Shown piece after piece: positions 10,861-19,937 of a stretch of DNA of 64,000 nucleotides. The notes below the pieces were generated by a model. It made no database searches, was not told where the DNA came from, and saw nothing but the letters and a program-made list of their open reading frames with translations. The position numbers and the translations under genes were made by a program. This stretch comes from Xenophilus aerolatus (GTDB lineage Bacteria; Pseudomonadota; Gammaproteobacteria; Burkholderiales; Burkholderiaceae_C): NCBI GenBank assembly GCA_030418545.1, contig QAIB01000001.1, forward strand, positions 620,001-684,000, in the 5' to 3' direction. Each line of letters starts with the position of its first letter. Positions within the stretch are counted from its first letter, which is position 1.

Positions 10861-12111
10861 CTAAGGCGCTGCCCGAGGCACGCCCAGCCGGCCCAGCGCG
10901 ATCGCCAGCGCCACGGCCGAACAGGCCGCGATGCCGGCGACCATCGGCAGCGGCGTGCCGTCGGCGAAGGGCGACACGGCCGCCATGACGATCGCGCCGC
11001 CGGCGAAGTTCGCGGTGCCGATCAGCGCCGATGCGGCACCCGCCAGCCCGGCATGGCGTTCCATCGCGAGCACGAAGGCGGAGGGAAGAATCAGCGCATT
11101 GAGCCCGAACCCCGCCATCAACAGCAGCACGAGCCACCCCAGCGCGTCGCCGCCGGCAAGCTGCATCAGCAACAGCGCCAGCATCAGAGCCGCCTGCGCC
11201 GCCACGGCACCCCGCAGCAGGCGCCGCAGGCCGAAGCGGGCGACCAGCCGCCCGTTGAATCGCGACATGCCGATCACCGCCAGCGCGTTCAGGGCGAAGA
11301 GCAGCGCATAGCTGCGCGGCGAGACGCCGTAGTGGGCCGTCATCACGAAGGCGGAGTTGGCGACGTAGACGAAGAAGCATCCCACCGCGCAGGACGCGAT
11401 CAGCGCCAGCGCGAGGAACTGCCGGTCGGCCAGCGGCGTGCGGTAGCCGTCCACCGCGGCGCGCCAGCCACCCAGGCGCCGCACAGAGGCGGGGCGGGTC
11501 TCCTCGAGCAGCCACGCGACCATTGCCAGCGCCGCGACCGCCAGGGCGCACAGCACGGCGAAGACGCCGCGCCAGCCGAAGGCCGATGCCACCGCGCTGC
11601 CGGCCAGCGGCGCCAGGATCGGCGACACGCTGTACACGGTGAGCAGGCTGGCCATCAGGCGCGCCGCGTCCGGCCCGGTATAGAGGTCGCGCACGACGGC
11701 ACGAGGGGTGACCATGGCCGTGCACGCTCCCAGCCCCTGGATGAAGCGCAGCACGACCAGCACCTGAAGGCTCGGCGCCAGCGCGCAGCCGATGCTCGCC
11801 AGCCCGAAGACCAGCAGCCCCAGGTACAGCGGCCGCTTGCGCCCGAAGCGGTCGGACAGCGGCCCGGCGATCAGCTGGCCCGCGCCCAGCGCGAAGAAGA
11901 AGCTCATGAGGCTGGCCTGGGCGCCATGCGCGTCGGCATGCAGCGCGCGCGTCAACGCGGGCAGCGCCGGCAGGTACATGTCGATCGCGAACGGGCCGAT
12001 GGCGGTGAGCAGCCCCAGCACCATCGCGTGGCGTGCGGTGCCTGGGGACGGACGCGGCGTGGAGAGAGGGGGCGACGGTGGCGAGGTGGAGGCTGAAGAC
12101 ATGGGCGGCAT
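10861..12111 (-). CDS. Bcr/CflA family drug resistance MFS transporter
   Basis: A 416-residue, 12-helix major facilitator. The N-terminal Bcr/CflA signature AIDMYLPALPAL is present, followed by SDRFGRKRPLYLGLLVF (motif A) and GACTAMVTPRAVVRDLYTG. It probably exports a hydrophobic drug or metabolite by proton antiport across the inner membrane. The first ~28 residues are Ser/Pro-rich, so a slightly later ATG (12102) is equally possible. It is divergent from the AraC gene at 12175 with only 63 bp between them, suggesting that regulator controls it. Confidence 0.85.
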   Translation of the reverse strand: MPPMSSASTSPPSPPLSTPRPSPGTARHAMVLGLLTAIGPFAIDMYLPALPALTRALHADAHGAQASLMSFFFALGAGQLIAGPLSDRFGRKRPLYLGLLVFGLASIGCALAPSLQVLVVLRFIQGLGACTAMVTPRAVVRDLYTGPDAARLMASLLTVYSVSPILAPLAGSAVASAFGWRGVFAVLCALAVAALAMVAWLLEETRPASVRRLGGWRAAVDGYRTPLADRQFLALALIASCAVGCFFVYVANSAFVMTAHYGVSPRSYALLFALNALAVIGMSRFNGRLVARFGLRRLLRGAVAAQAALMLALLLMQLAGGDALGWLVLLLMAGFGLNALILPSAFVLAMERHAGLAGAASALIGTANFAGGAIVMAAVSPFADGTPLPMVAGIAACSAVALAIALGRLGVPRAAP

Positions 12112-12174
12112 CTTGCGCGCGCCTTCTGCATTACTGAATAATCAGGAGGCCGCATTTCCTATTCATTCGTACAG

Positions 12175-13137
12175 TTGGACCCGCTGTCAGACGTCCTGTC
12201 GATGCTGCGCGTGCGCAGCACCGCCACCACCCGCTTCGAAGGGCGCGGACGCTGGGCGATGTCGTTCCGGCCCTACGAATCGCACGTCAAGTTCGGGTGC
12301 GTGCTGTCGGGCAGCTTCCTGCTGCAGATGGACGGCGCCGCCGAGGCCGTGCGGCTCGAAGCGGGCGATTTCTACCTGCTGCTCAACGGAGCGCCCTTCA
12401 CCACCTTTGCCACCGCAGCCGACCTGCGCGGCCCACGCCACAGCGGCTCGGAGATCTACCGCTCGCACCGCGGCAGCGACGGCGTCGTGCGCTTCACCGG
12501 GCGCGATGGCCCGGCGAGCCGTGCGGGCGCCGTGCCCCATGTCGCCCTGGCCAGCGCGCGTTTCGTCTTCGAGGGCGAGGCGACGGAGCTGCTGCTTCGC
12601 CACCTGCCGCCGATGCTCCATCTGCGCGCCGACGCCGCGGCCGTGCGCCCATTGGCCGGCCTGTTGCAGCTGCTGCGCCTCGAGCTCGAGGCGCCGCATG
12701 CCGGTGGGGCGCTGGCGCGCACGCACCTGGGCGGGCTGCTGCTCATCCAGATGCTGCGCGCCCACCTGGCGGAGGCCGACAGGCCCCGAGGCTGGCTTCA
12801 TGCCCTGGCCGACCCGCGCATCAGCGCCGCGCTCGCAGCCGCGCATGCCGACATCGCCCGCCCCTGGACGCTCGACGAACTGGCCGGGCAGGCCCACATG
12901 TCCCGAACGGCCTTTGCCGTGCGCTTCAAGGCGCTGGTCGGCATGACGGCCCTCGACTACCTCACGCACTGGCGGATGGCGGTCGCCCGCGATGCGCTGC
13001 GGCGCGGCGACGAGAACATCGCCCGCATCGCCGAGCGCGTGGGCTACCAGTCGGAGACGGCGTTCAGTGCGGCCTTCAAGCGATCGACCGGCGACAGCCC
13101 GGGGCGCTACCGCACGCGGCAGCAACCGGCCGCCTGA
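12175..13137 (+). CDS. AraC family transcriptional regulator with N-terminal AraC-binding-like cupin
   Basis: A 320-residue regulator. The N-terminal half (about 20-190) is a cupin-type ligand domain (KFGCVLSGSFLLQMDG, EAGDFYLLLNG). The C-terminal ~100 residues hold two helix-turn-helix motifs, the second ending ENIARIAERVGYQSETAFSAAFKRSTGDSPGRYR. The first in-frame start is TTG at 12175, with no close ribosome binding site; AGGAGG at 12144-12149 is 25 nt away but 4 nt before an in-frame ATT (12154), so the true start may be non-standard. The divergent Bcr/CflA gene is the likely target. Confidence 0.82.
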   Translation: MDPLSDVLSMLRVRSTATTRFEGRGRWAMSFRPYESHVKFGCVLSGSFLLQMDGAAEAVRLEAGDFYLLLNGAPFTTFATAADLRGPRHSGSEIYRSHRGSDGVVRFTGRDGPASRAGAVPHVALASARFVFEGEATELLLRHLPPMLHLRADAAAVRPLAGLLQLLRLELEAPHAGGALARTHLGGLLLIQMLRAHLAEADRPRGWLHALADPRISAALAAAHADIARPWTLDELAGQAHMSRTAFAVRFKALVGMTALDYLTHWRMAVARDALRRGDENIARIAERVGYQSETAFSAAFKRSTGDSPGRYRTRQQPAA

Positions 13138-13152
13138 ACGCCGTGCGGCGGC

Positions 13153-13830
13153 TCAGCGTGGCCGACCCGAGAGCGCCGCGAGGCGGTGCCGCGCGCGCGC
13201 CAGCAGTCCGCGTGGCGCCGTGCCCGCATCGGCCTGGGCCTTGTCCGGCGCGACCAGCTCGATGCAGCCCTCGCCCGACAGCTGGCTCCTGAGCGGCTCG
13301 ACCTGGCGCTGCCTGCGGAAGGCGGCCTCCGACAGCACCTGCACCTCCAGGTGCATGCGCATGCGGCCCGACTTGAGCAGCTTGCGCAGGGCAGCGTCCA
13401 GCTCGTCCGGCTCGGGCATCTGCTCGCCGTGCACGACCAGCACCGAAACCGTGCCGGCGGCGACGTTCTCGCCCAGGATCCAGGCCTGCCGCACCGCGCG
13501 GCGGAATTTCGTGCGCAGCATCTGGCGCAGCGGCTCCGCGGCCGCGAAGGACTTCAGCGCCATGCGGCGCAGCTCGGGGTAGAAGATGAAGTCGGTGTTG
13601 GCCTGGTACGTGGCCGGCCGGGTGTCACCCTCGTCGCCGTCCTTCGGTGCCGGGCCCGTCAGCAGGACCCGCTGCGCGAGCAGGTGCTCCAGGGCCAGTT
13701 CGAAGGCGGCCGGATCGACGCGGCCAGCCTTCGACACCTCGCTCGCCGCGAAGGGCTCGGCGGGCCGGGCGTAGGCGGTCTTGAGAAGTTCCTGGACCTC
13801 GAGGGACAGCAGGAAGTCGGCACTGCCCAT
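13153..13830 (-). CDS. Winged-helix protein with degenerate nucleotidyltransferase-like domain
   Basis: A 225-residue protein starting 6 nt after the SulP stop, so probably in its operon. Residues ~1-65 look like a winged helix (LLKTAYARPAEPFAASEVSKA). Then QANTDFIFYPELRRMALKSFAAAEPLRQML resembles the linker of HTH-plus-MNT-type nucleotidyltransferase proteins, and WILGENVAAGTVSVLVVHGE sits where those have GSxxxG...DxD. Here the serine and both metal-binding aspartates are missing, so catalysis is unlikely. It may be a regulator of the transporter. The family assignment is from memory of motif layout and is uncertain. Confidence 0.55.
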   Translation of the reverse strand: MGSADFLLSLEVQELLKTAYARPAEPFAASEVSKAGRVDPAAFELALEHLLAQRVLLTGPAPKDGDEGDTRPATYQANTDFIFYPELRRMALKSFAAAEPLRQMLRTKFRRAVRQAWILGENVAAGTVSVLVVHGEQMPEPDELDAALRKLLKSGRMRMHLEVQVLSEAAFRRQRQVEPLRSQLSGEGCIELVAPDKAQADAGTAPRGLLARARHRLAALSGRPR

Positions 13831-13836
13831 CGTCGT

Positions 13837-15528
13837 TCAGTCCGCGGCTTGGCGGCGCAGGGCGGCCAGCGCTTCCGAGTCGGTGCGGTAGGTGAACAGC
13901 AGCGGCCCGGGCTGCAGCAGCCCGGCGCGCTCCAGCACCTGCATCGCGGGCAGCTTCAGGCCCGACACGTGCAGCCGGATGCTCTGGCCTTCGAGCGCGC
14001 GGCGGATGCTGCCGAACACCTCGGCGCCGGTCAGGTCCACGCGGTTGATCGGATGGGCGAAGAGGCACACGTCGGTGAGGCCCGGCCGCTCGGCGATGGC
14101 CGTGGTGATCGCGCGCTCCAACGTGCTGGCCGACGCGAAGTCCAGTTCGGCGTCCATGCGCAGCGCGTACAGATTGGGCGCCAGCGCCGGCAGGTTCAGC
14201 AGGTGCCGGTCGCGCAGGCTGCCGTCCGGGTGCAGACCGACCTCGACGATGCGCGGGTGCAGGTGCCGGTACATGTAGTGCGCCAGCGCCGCCAGCAGCC
14301 CACCCAGCACGCCCCAGTAGATCGAGGGTGCGGTGGCGATCGTGAGCACGAAGGTGCCGAAGGCGATGGCCGCCTCGATGCGCGAGATGCGCCACAGCGC
14401 CACGAAGGCCGAGGGCTTGAGCAGGCCGAGCGTGGCCGTGGCCACGATGGCTGCCAGCACCGCCTGCGGCACGTGGTAGAGCAGCGGCATGGCCCACAGC
14501 AGCGCGGCGGCGACCACCGCCACGCTGAACAGCGTCGACCATTGCGACTTGGCACCCGCATACAGCGTGATGGCCGAGCGCGAGAAGGACGAGCTGGTGG
14601 GAAAGGAGCCGCTCAGGCCCGAGGCGATCTTGCCCAGGCCCTGGCCGATCAGGTCCTGGTTCTCGTTCCACAGCTTGCCGGCGCGCGCGTTGTCCACCTT
14701 GGCGCTCGACGCGGTCTCCAGAAAGCTCACCAGGGTGACCAGGAAGGCCGGCAGCAGCAGCGCGCCCAGTTCGTTCCACGACAGGCCCATCGGCAGGTAG
14801 AAAGAGGGCAGGCCCGAGGGCAGGGCGCCGATCACGGCACCGCCGCGCAGCGCATAGCTCACGGCAAAGCTCAGCGCGGCGCTCAGCGCCACCAGCGCCA
14901 TGGTGGTCGGAAAGCGAGGCGTGAAGCGCTTGCCCGCCCACAGCATCGCCATGCTGCCCAGGCCGAAGGCGATGGCGATGAAGTCCGGCGGCGGGCCGTG
15001 CAGCGCCTGCGCGAAGCTGCGTCCGGTGAAGCCCAGCAGGGCCGGCAGCTGCGACAGCGTGATCAGCACCGCCGCGCCCTGCGTGAAGCCCATCAGCACC
15101 GGCGAGTTGACCAGCCGCAGCAGCCAGCCGAAACGCGCCGCGCCCAGCAGCACCTGCATGGCGCCCGACAGCAGCGTGAGCCACACCGCCAGCGACACCC
15201 ACTCGCGGCTGCCCGGCACCGCCAGCGGCGCCAGCGACGCGCCGACCAGCAGGCTGGTGAGCGCGGTGGGGCCGACCGACAGCCGCGCCGAGGAGCTGAA
15301 CAGCACGGCGATCAAGGCCGGGAACAGCGCCGCATAGATGCCGGTGATCAGCGGCATGCCCGCCAGCGCCGCATAGGCCACGCCCTGCGGGATCACCATC
15401 AGCGCCACGGTGATGCCGGCCGAGGCCTCGTTGAGGAGCAGTGCGCGGTCGGGGCGGGGCCAGCCGAGAAAGGGGAGCCAGCGCGCGAGGCGCTCGCGGC
15501 GGGCGGCGGTCGTTGCTATCGAATTCAT
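13837..15528 (-). CDS. SulP family anion transporter with STAS domain
   Basis: A 563-residue inner-membrane transporter. The SulP signature (ITVALMVIPQGVAYAALAGMPLITGIYAAL) is near residue 30, followed by about 11-12 hydrophobic segments and a cytoplasmic STAS domain in the last ~110 residues (LYALRMDAELDFASASTLERAI...NRVDLTGAEVF). SulP proteins carry sulfate, bicarbonate or dicarboxylates; the substrate is not evident. The start is uncertain: ATG 15526-15528 (MNSIATT) and ATG 15562-15564 both lie inside repeat copy B and neither has a clear ribosome binding site. The next gene downstream is probably co-transcribed. Confidence 0.85.
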   Translation of the reverse strand: MNSIATTAARRERLARWLPFLGWPRPDRALLLNEASAGITVALMVIPQGVAYAALAGMPLITGIYAALFPALIAVLFSSSARLSVGPTALTSLLVGASLAPLAVPGSREWVSLAVWLTLLSGAMQVLLGAARFGWLLRLVNSPVLMGFTQGAAVLITLSQLPALLGFTGRSFAQALHGPPPDFIAIAFGLGSMAMLWAGKRFTPRFPTTMALVALSAALSFAVSYALRGGAVIGALPSGLPSFYLPMGLSWNELGALLLPAFLVTLVSFLETASSAKVDNARAGKLWNENQDLIGQGLGKIASGLSGSFPTSSSFSRSAITLYAGAKSQWSTLFSVAVVAAALLWAMPLLYHVPQAVLAAIVATATLGLLKPSAFVALWRISRIEAAIAFGTFVLTIATAPSIYWGVLGGLLAALAHYMYRHLHPRIVEVGLHPDGSLRDRHLLNLPALAPNLYALRMDAELDFASASTLERAITTAIAERPGLTDVCLFAHPINRVDLTGAEVFGSIRRALEGQSIRLHVSGLKLPAMQVLERAGLLQPGPLLFTYRTDSEALAALRRQAAD

Positions 15529-15572
15529 AGCTGTCTGCGCCCGGTGGGCGGGCGCTGCAGGCATTTTTTGCT
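15515..15572. repeat. Interspersed palindromic repeat, copy B
   Basis: GCTATCGAATTCATAGCTG, then CGCCCGGTGGGCGGGCGCTG, then an A/T-rich tail. It matches copy C (48033-48087, opposite strand) over about 54 bases with few mismatches and copy A more loosely. It overlaps the 5' end of the SulP gene, so the repeat supplies that gene's start codon. Confidence 0.7.
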
Positions 15573-15709
15573 CAAGGCGAAGATGTGGCGGCGCGTGGGC
15601 GATCCGGCCGCGCGATGTCGCCGATTGTGCGGGATGGGCCCGGTCCGGCGAGGGAGGGCAGGCGGTCGGCACTTACCATCGCCCATTCACAACCGGAGAC
15701 AAAAGAACC

Positions 15710-16111
15710 ATGTTCAGCCACGTGATGCTGGGGTCCAACGACATCGAGCGCTCCAAGCGCTTCTACGACGCGGTGCTCGCCGTGCTCGGGGTGGGGGCAC
15801 CCGTGCGCAACCAGAACCTCACCGGCCAGACGCGCCTTTTCTACCGCCACGAGGGCGCGAGCTTCTGCATCAGCGAGCCGATCAACGGCGAGTCGGCCTG
15901 CGGTGCCAACGGCGGCACCATCGGCTTCAAGTGCAGTTCGCCCGAGCAGGTCACCGAGTTCCACGACGTGGCGGTCGCACACGGCGGCACGTCCATCGAG
16001 GAGCCGCCGGGCCTGCGCGAGGGCAAGCTCGGCGCCATGTACCTGTCCTACGTGCGCGACCCGGACGGCAACAAGCTGTGCGCGCTGCACCGGCCGAAGA
16101 CGCCGGGCTGA
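15710..16111 (+). CDS. VOC (glyoxalase/bleomycin-resistance) family protein
   Basis: A 133-residue single-domain VOC protein (MFSHVMLGSNDIERSKRFYDAVL at the start; LSYVRDPDGNKLCALHRP at the end). His4 and a C-terminal position where Glu is usual (here Cys/Ala) are candidate ligands, so the metal site may be altered. The family includes isomerases, dioxygenases and resistance proteins; the reaction is unknown. CCGGAGA lies about 10 nt upstream of the ATG. It stands alone between divergently arranged neighbours. Confidence 0.8.
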   Translation: MFSHVMLGSNDIERSKRFYDAVLAVLGVGAPVRNQNLTGQTRLFYRHEGASFCISEPINGESACGANGGTIGFKCSSPEQVTEFHDVAVAHGGTSIEEPPGLREGKLGAMYLSYVRDPDGNKLCALHRPKTPG

Positions 16112-16132
16112 CAGGCGCCGGCGGTTGCGCCG

Positions 16133-17041
16133 CTAGGGGCGCTTCTTGTGCTGGAACGCCGTGGGGGATTGCCCGGTCGCGGCCTTGAACATCGCGCAGA
16201 AGGCGCTGTCGGTCGCATAGCCGCTGGCGGCCGCCACCTGGCTCACGGCCATGCCGCGCGCGAGCAGCGGCAGCGCGTGGGCCAGCACGGCCTGCTGGCG
16301 CCATTGCTGCCAGCTCATGCCGAGCTGGTCGCGGAACAGGCGCGCCACCGTGCGCTCGCTGGCGCCGATGGTGGCCGCGCGCTCGGCCAGGGTGGCGCGG
16401 TCGGCCGGGTTGCGCAGCAGCGCCTCGCACAGCTGACGCAGGCGCTTGTCGGCGGGCAGCGGCACGTCGATGCGAATCTGCGTGGCGCGCTCCAGTTCGT
16501 CGACCAGCAGCGGCGCGATCCACCGCTCGCGCTGCGCCGCATGGGGGTCGGCCGGCGGCAGGCCGTCGGGCGTGGTGTCCAGCGCCAGCATCAGCGCACG
16601 CAGCAGGGGGCTGATCTCCAGCACCTCGCAGCGCTCCCAGGCCGGCCCCAGCCAGCTGTGCAGGTAGACGGTGCGCAACTCCGCGTCCTCGATCAGCGTG
16701 ATGCTGTGCGGCACGTCTGCCGGCACCCACAGCGCGCGCGAGGGCGGCACGATGTAGCTGCCGTCGGCGGTGCTCAGGCGGATCACGCCGCGCGTCGAGA
16801 AGGTGAGCTGCGGCCACGGGTGCTGGTGCAGTTCGACGAAGGTGTCGGCCGTGAGGAAATGCTCCTTGGCGCGCAGCGGCCGCATGGCGTCGGGCGCGTA
16901 CAGGTGCGGCGTCAGCGGGCCGACGCTGGTGGTCGGCGCCTGCAGCCGGCCGGGCGCGCCGGGGCGGCGCTGTAGGGTCGGCGGGACCTTCGCAGCGGTC
17001 GCCTGTGAGGGGGGTGGCTGGTTTTCGGCAAATGTTGGCAA
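16133..17041 (-). CDS. AraC family transcriptional regulator with N-terminal cupin
   Basis: A regulator with an N-terminal cupin (FVELHQHPWPQLTFSTRGVIRL...IVPPSRALWVPADVPHS) and two C-terminal helix-turn-helix motifs ending VSQVAAASGYATDSAFCAMFKAATGQSPTAFQ. This is the layout of AraC proteins that often control an adjacent exporter. The 302-codon frame opens with TTG at 17041; the first ATG is codon 53 (16885), close to the usual family start, and no ribosome binding site decides between them. It is divergent from the MFS gene at 17107, its likely target. Confidence 0.82.
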   Translation of the reverse strand: MPTFAENQPPPSQATAAKVPPTLQRRPGAPGRLQAPTTSVGPLTPHLYAPDAMRPLRAKEHFLTADTFVELHQHPWPQLTFSTRGVIRLSTADGSYIVPPSRALWVPADVPHSITLIEDAELRTVYLHSWLGPAWERCEVLEISPLLRALMLALDTTPDGLPPADPHAAQRERWIAPLLVDELERATQIRIDVPLPADKRLRQLCEALLRNPADRATLAERAATIGASERTVARLFRDQLGMSWQQWRQQAVLAHALPLLARGMAVSQVAAASGYATDSAFCAMFKAATGQSPTAFQHKKRP

Positions 17042-17106
17042 GGTGTCGCTATTCTGCCGCGGACGACGCGCCTAGGATCGGGCAGTCCAGTCTCCCGGCC
17101 ACCCCG

Positions 17107-18357
17107 ATGTCTGCTTCTTCCGACACTTCCGCCTCCACCTCCACGTTCCGCTCCGACGCCTCGCTCATCGGGCTGGTCGGGCTGGCGCACGGCATCAGCC
17201 ATTTCAGCCAGCTGATCCTGGCGCCGCTCTTCCCGTGGCTGAAGGACGCCTTCGACGTCAGCTACACCGAGCTCGGTGCGGTGCTCACCGTGTTCTTCGT
17301 CGTCTCGTGCGCGGTGCAGGCGGCCTCGGGCTTCATCGTCGACAAGATGGGTCCGCGCCCGGTGCTCTTTGTCGGGCTGGGCTGCCTGGGGCTGGCCGCC
17401 TTCGGCTATGCAATGGCGCCCAACTACTGGGCGTTGCTGCCGTGTGCCGTGCTGGCGGGCGTCGGCAACGGGGTCTTCCACCCCGTCGACTACACGCTCT
17501 TCAACCGCAAGGTGGCGCCCACGCGGCTGGGCCATGCCTACAGCGTGCACGGCATCACCGGCAGCCTGGGCTGGGCGCTGGCGCCGGCCTTCGTGGTGCC
17601 GATCGCCATCGCCTACGGCTGGCGCGTGGCGCTGGCCTCGGCCGGTGTGCTGGCGCTGGCGGTGCTGGTGGTGCTGTGGTTCAACCGCGGCGCGCTGGCC
17701 CTGGACGTGAAGGCGGTGCAGAAGGCCACGGGGCAGGGCGCCGCGGCGCCGGCGGGCGGCGAGTTCGACTTCCTGCGCATCCCGGCGGTGTGGATGTGCT
17801 TCGGTTTCTTCTTCTTCTACGCGATGGTCATCAGCATCGTGCAGACCTTCGCGCCGGTCGCGGCCGGCAAGCTGCATGCGGTGCCGGTGGCGCTGGTGGC
17901 GATCTGCCTCACGGTCTACATGGTGGCGAGTTCGGCGGGCATGGTGGTGGGCGGCTTCCTGGCGTCCGACCCCTCGCGCTGCGAGCGCATCGTGGGCATC
18001 GGCTTCGGCATCGCGGCGCTTTTCGCGCTGGTGATGGCGCTGGCCGACTTCCCGCCGGTCGTGGTGCCGGTGCTCTTCGGTGCCATGGGCTTCGCCTCGG
18101 GGATCGCGGGGCCCTCGCGCGACCTGCTGGTCAAGCGCTCCACGCCGGCCAATGCCAGCGGGCGTGTGTACGGCGTGGTCTATGCCGGGCTGGACATCGG
18201 CCAGGCGGTGGCGCCGCTGATCTTCGGCCGCCTGATGGACGCTGGCCAGTACACCAGCGTGATCGTCGGCCTGGCGCTGGTGCAGGGCGTGCTGATCGCC
18301 AGCGCCTTCAACGTGCGCCGCGCCCGGCGCGAGGCCTTGCCGGCGGTGCCGGCTTGA
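17107..18357 (+). CDS. MFS transporter
   Basis: A 416-residue, 12-helix major facilitator (LIGLVGLAHGISHFSQLILAPLFPWLKDAF at the start; the loop-2 motif appears as DKMGPRPVLFVGLG). The HGISHFSQL opening recalls the fosmidomycin-resistance/Fsr-like branch. The ATG at 17107 follows a run of non-family sequence in the longer open frame and starts a Ser/Thr-rich cytoplasmic tail. The substrate is unknown; the divergent cupin-AraC regulator suggests induced export of a small molecule. Confidence 0.85.
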   Translation: MSASSDTSASTSTFRSDASLIGLVGLAHGISHFSQLILAPLFPWLKDAFDVSYTELGAVLTVFFVVSCAVQAASGFIVDKMGPRPVLFVGLGCLGLAAFGYAMAPNYWALLPCAVLAGVGNGVFHPVDYTLFNRKVAPTRLGHAYSVHGITGSLGWALAPAFVVPIAIAYGWRVALASAGVLALAVLVVLWFNRGALALDVKAVQKATGQGAAAPAGGEFDFLRIPAVWMCFGFFFFYAMVISIVQTFAPVAAGKLHAVPVALVAICLTVYMVASSAGMVVGGFLASDPSRCERIVGIGFGIAALFALVMALADFPPVVVPVLFGAMGFASGIAGPSRDLLVKRSTPANASGRVYGVVYAGLDIGQAVAPLIFGRLMDAGQYTSVIVGLALVQGVLIASAFNVRRARREALPAVPA

Positions 18358-18433
18358 CGCGCGACGGCGCCGACGCCGCCGCGGGCGGTGCCGCGGCAGC
18401 GCGGTCGAGGCGGCCGGGCCGCACAATCCGCGC

Positions 18434-18901
<468 letters not shown>

Positions 18902-18943
18902 TCGCGGCGCTTCGCTGAAGCGCCTGGGCGCGATGCGGGGGCG

Positions 18944-19675
18944 TCAGCGTCCGCGGCCCGCCACCAGCTTCATGCCGGGCATCAGTTCCGCGGCCAGCTC
19001 GGGCCGTTCGAGCGCGTAGTCGAGGTTCATGCGGGCGATCTCGACATGTTCCTCGCCCAGGGCCTGTGCGCGCGAACCCTGGCCGCGTTCGATCGCCTGC
19101 ACCAGCGCGTGGTGGGTGCGGTGGGCCTGCTGCATCCACTGCTGGCCCTCGCGCATCGACGACTGCATCGGCAGCATGGCGCTGGGCGCCGCGAAGGGCT
19201 GGCTGTCGAGCATCTCCATGATGCGCCGGACCGATGCGTTGCCGCAGCCCTGGATGATGAGGGCGTGGAAGCGGTCGTTCATTTCCACGTAGCCGGCGTA
19301 GTCGTCCAGTTCCATGGTCGGCTTGTTCACGACCTTGTCGCCCTCGTCGAGGCAGTCGTGCAGTTCGCGCAGCAGCTGCCGGGGCGCGCCGTCCTCGGCG
19401 AGCAGGCGGGCTGCGAAGCCCTCGATGACGCCCCGCACGCGGATCGCATCCGCGATCTCCTGCGAGGTGAAGCGCCGCATCTGGTAGCCACCGGCGGGGG
19501 AGGGCTCGATGAGGCCTTCGTGCTCGAGGCTTGCGAGCGCGAGGCGCACGGGCGTGCGCGAGGCCCCCAGCTTCTCGGCCAGGGGGATCTCGGCCAGCCG
19601 CTCGCCGGGGCCGAACTCGCCCTTGAGGATCAGGTCGCGCAGTTGAACCAGGACACGTGACTGTTGGGAATCCAT
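18944..19675 (-). CDS. GntR family regulator, FCD subfamily
   Basis: A 243-residue regulator. The N-terminal winged helix (LRDLILKGEFGPGERLAEIPLAEKLGASRTPVRLALASLEHEGLI) is followed by an all-helical FCD ligand domain (VRGVIEGFAARLL, NDRFHALIIQGCGN). The ATG at 19673-19675 has AAGGAG upstream and is preferred over the ATG ten codons earlier. It faces the Rieske oxygenase operon across a 262-bp divergent region that carries candidate binding sites, so it very probably controls that operon in response to the substrate or a pathway intermediate. Confidence 0.9.
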   Translation of the reverse strand: MDSQQSRVLVQLRDLILKGEFGPGERLAEIPLAEKLGASRTPVRLALASLEHEGLIEPSPAGGYQMRRFTSQEIADAIRVRGVIEGFAARLLAEDGAPRQLLRELHDCLDEGDKVVNKPTMELDDYAGYVEMNDRFHALIIQGCGNASVRRIMEMLDSQPFAAPSAMLPMQSSMREGQQWMQQAHRTHHALVQAIERGQGSRAQALGEEHVEIARMNLDYALERPELAAELMPGMKLVAGRGR

Positions 19676-19683
19676 GGCTCTCC

Positions 19684-19914
19684 TTGTATGCAGTAGCCGG
19701 AGCAAATTCTAGGCGCGCGGTTCGATGTACGCATTGGGCGTGTGTTGGCCCGGATCATGCATGCATCAATAGGTGAAAACCACGGCACGGCGCATTTTTT
19801 ACCTTATTAAGTGCGCCATTCTCCGAACCGGTGCATTGATTTCACGCAAAAAATAGTTAACCCGGCCGAGCATTTCACGACAATGCATCCCATTGCATAC
19901 AACTGAATGCATTG
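19684..19914. promoter_or_regulatory. Divergent control region with candidate GntR sites
   Basis: The nonamer TTGTATGCA (19684-19692) lies just before the gntR ribosome binding site, and its exact reverse complement TGCATACAA is at 19894-19902, 36 bp before the oxygenase start. The second copy lies inside a larger inverted repeat with arms CAATGCAT (19881-19888) and ATGCATTG (19907-19914). The whole 262-bp gap is A/T-richer than its surroundings and holds no gene. Confidence 0.55.
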
Positions 19915-19937
19915 ACTGAAAGGCTTGGAGCTTCACG

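Noticed and set aside
8930-11725. A 931-codon minus-strand frame spanning bktB, arfB and part of the exporter
   Set aside because: It crosses three well-supported genes in other frames and its middle shows only antisense-type sequence.
13153-13830. Toxin-antitoxin (MNT/HEPN) interpretation of the nucleotidyltransferase-like gene
   Set aside because: No HEPN partner gene is adjacent, the catalytic residues are missing and the neighbour is a SulP transporter.
13186-16188. A 1000-codon plus-strand open frame opposite the SulP gene
   Set aside because: The product is Arg/Gln/His-rich low-complexity sequence typical of antisense frames in GC-rich DNA; the SulP transporter and its neighbour on the minus strand have clear family motifs.
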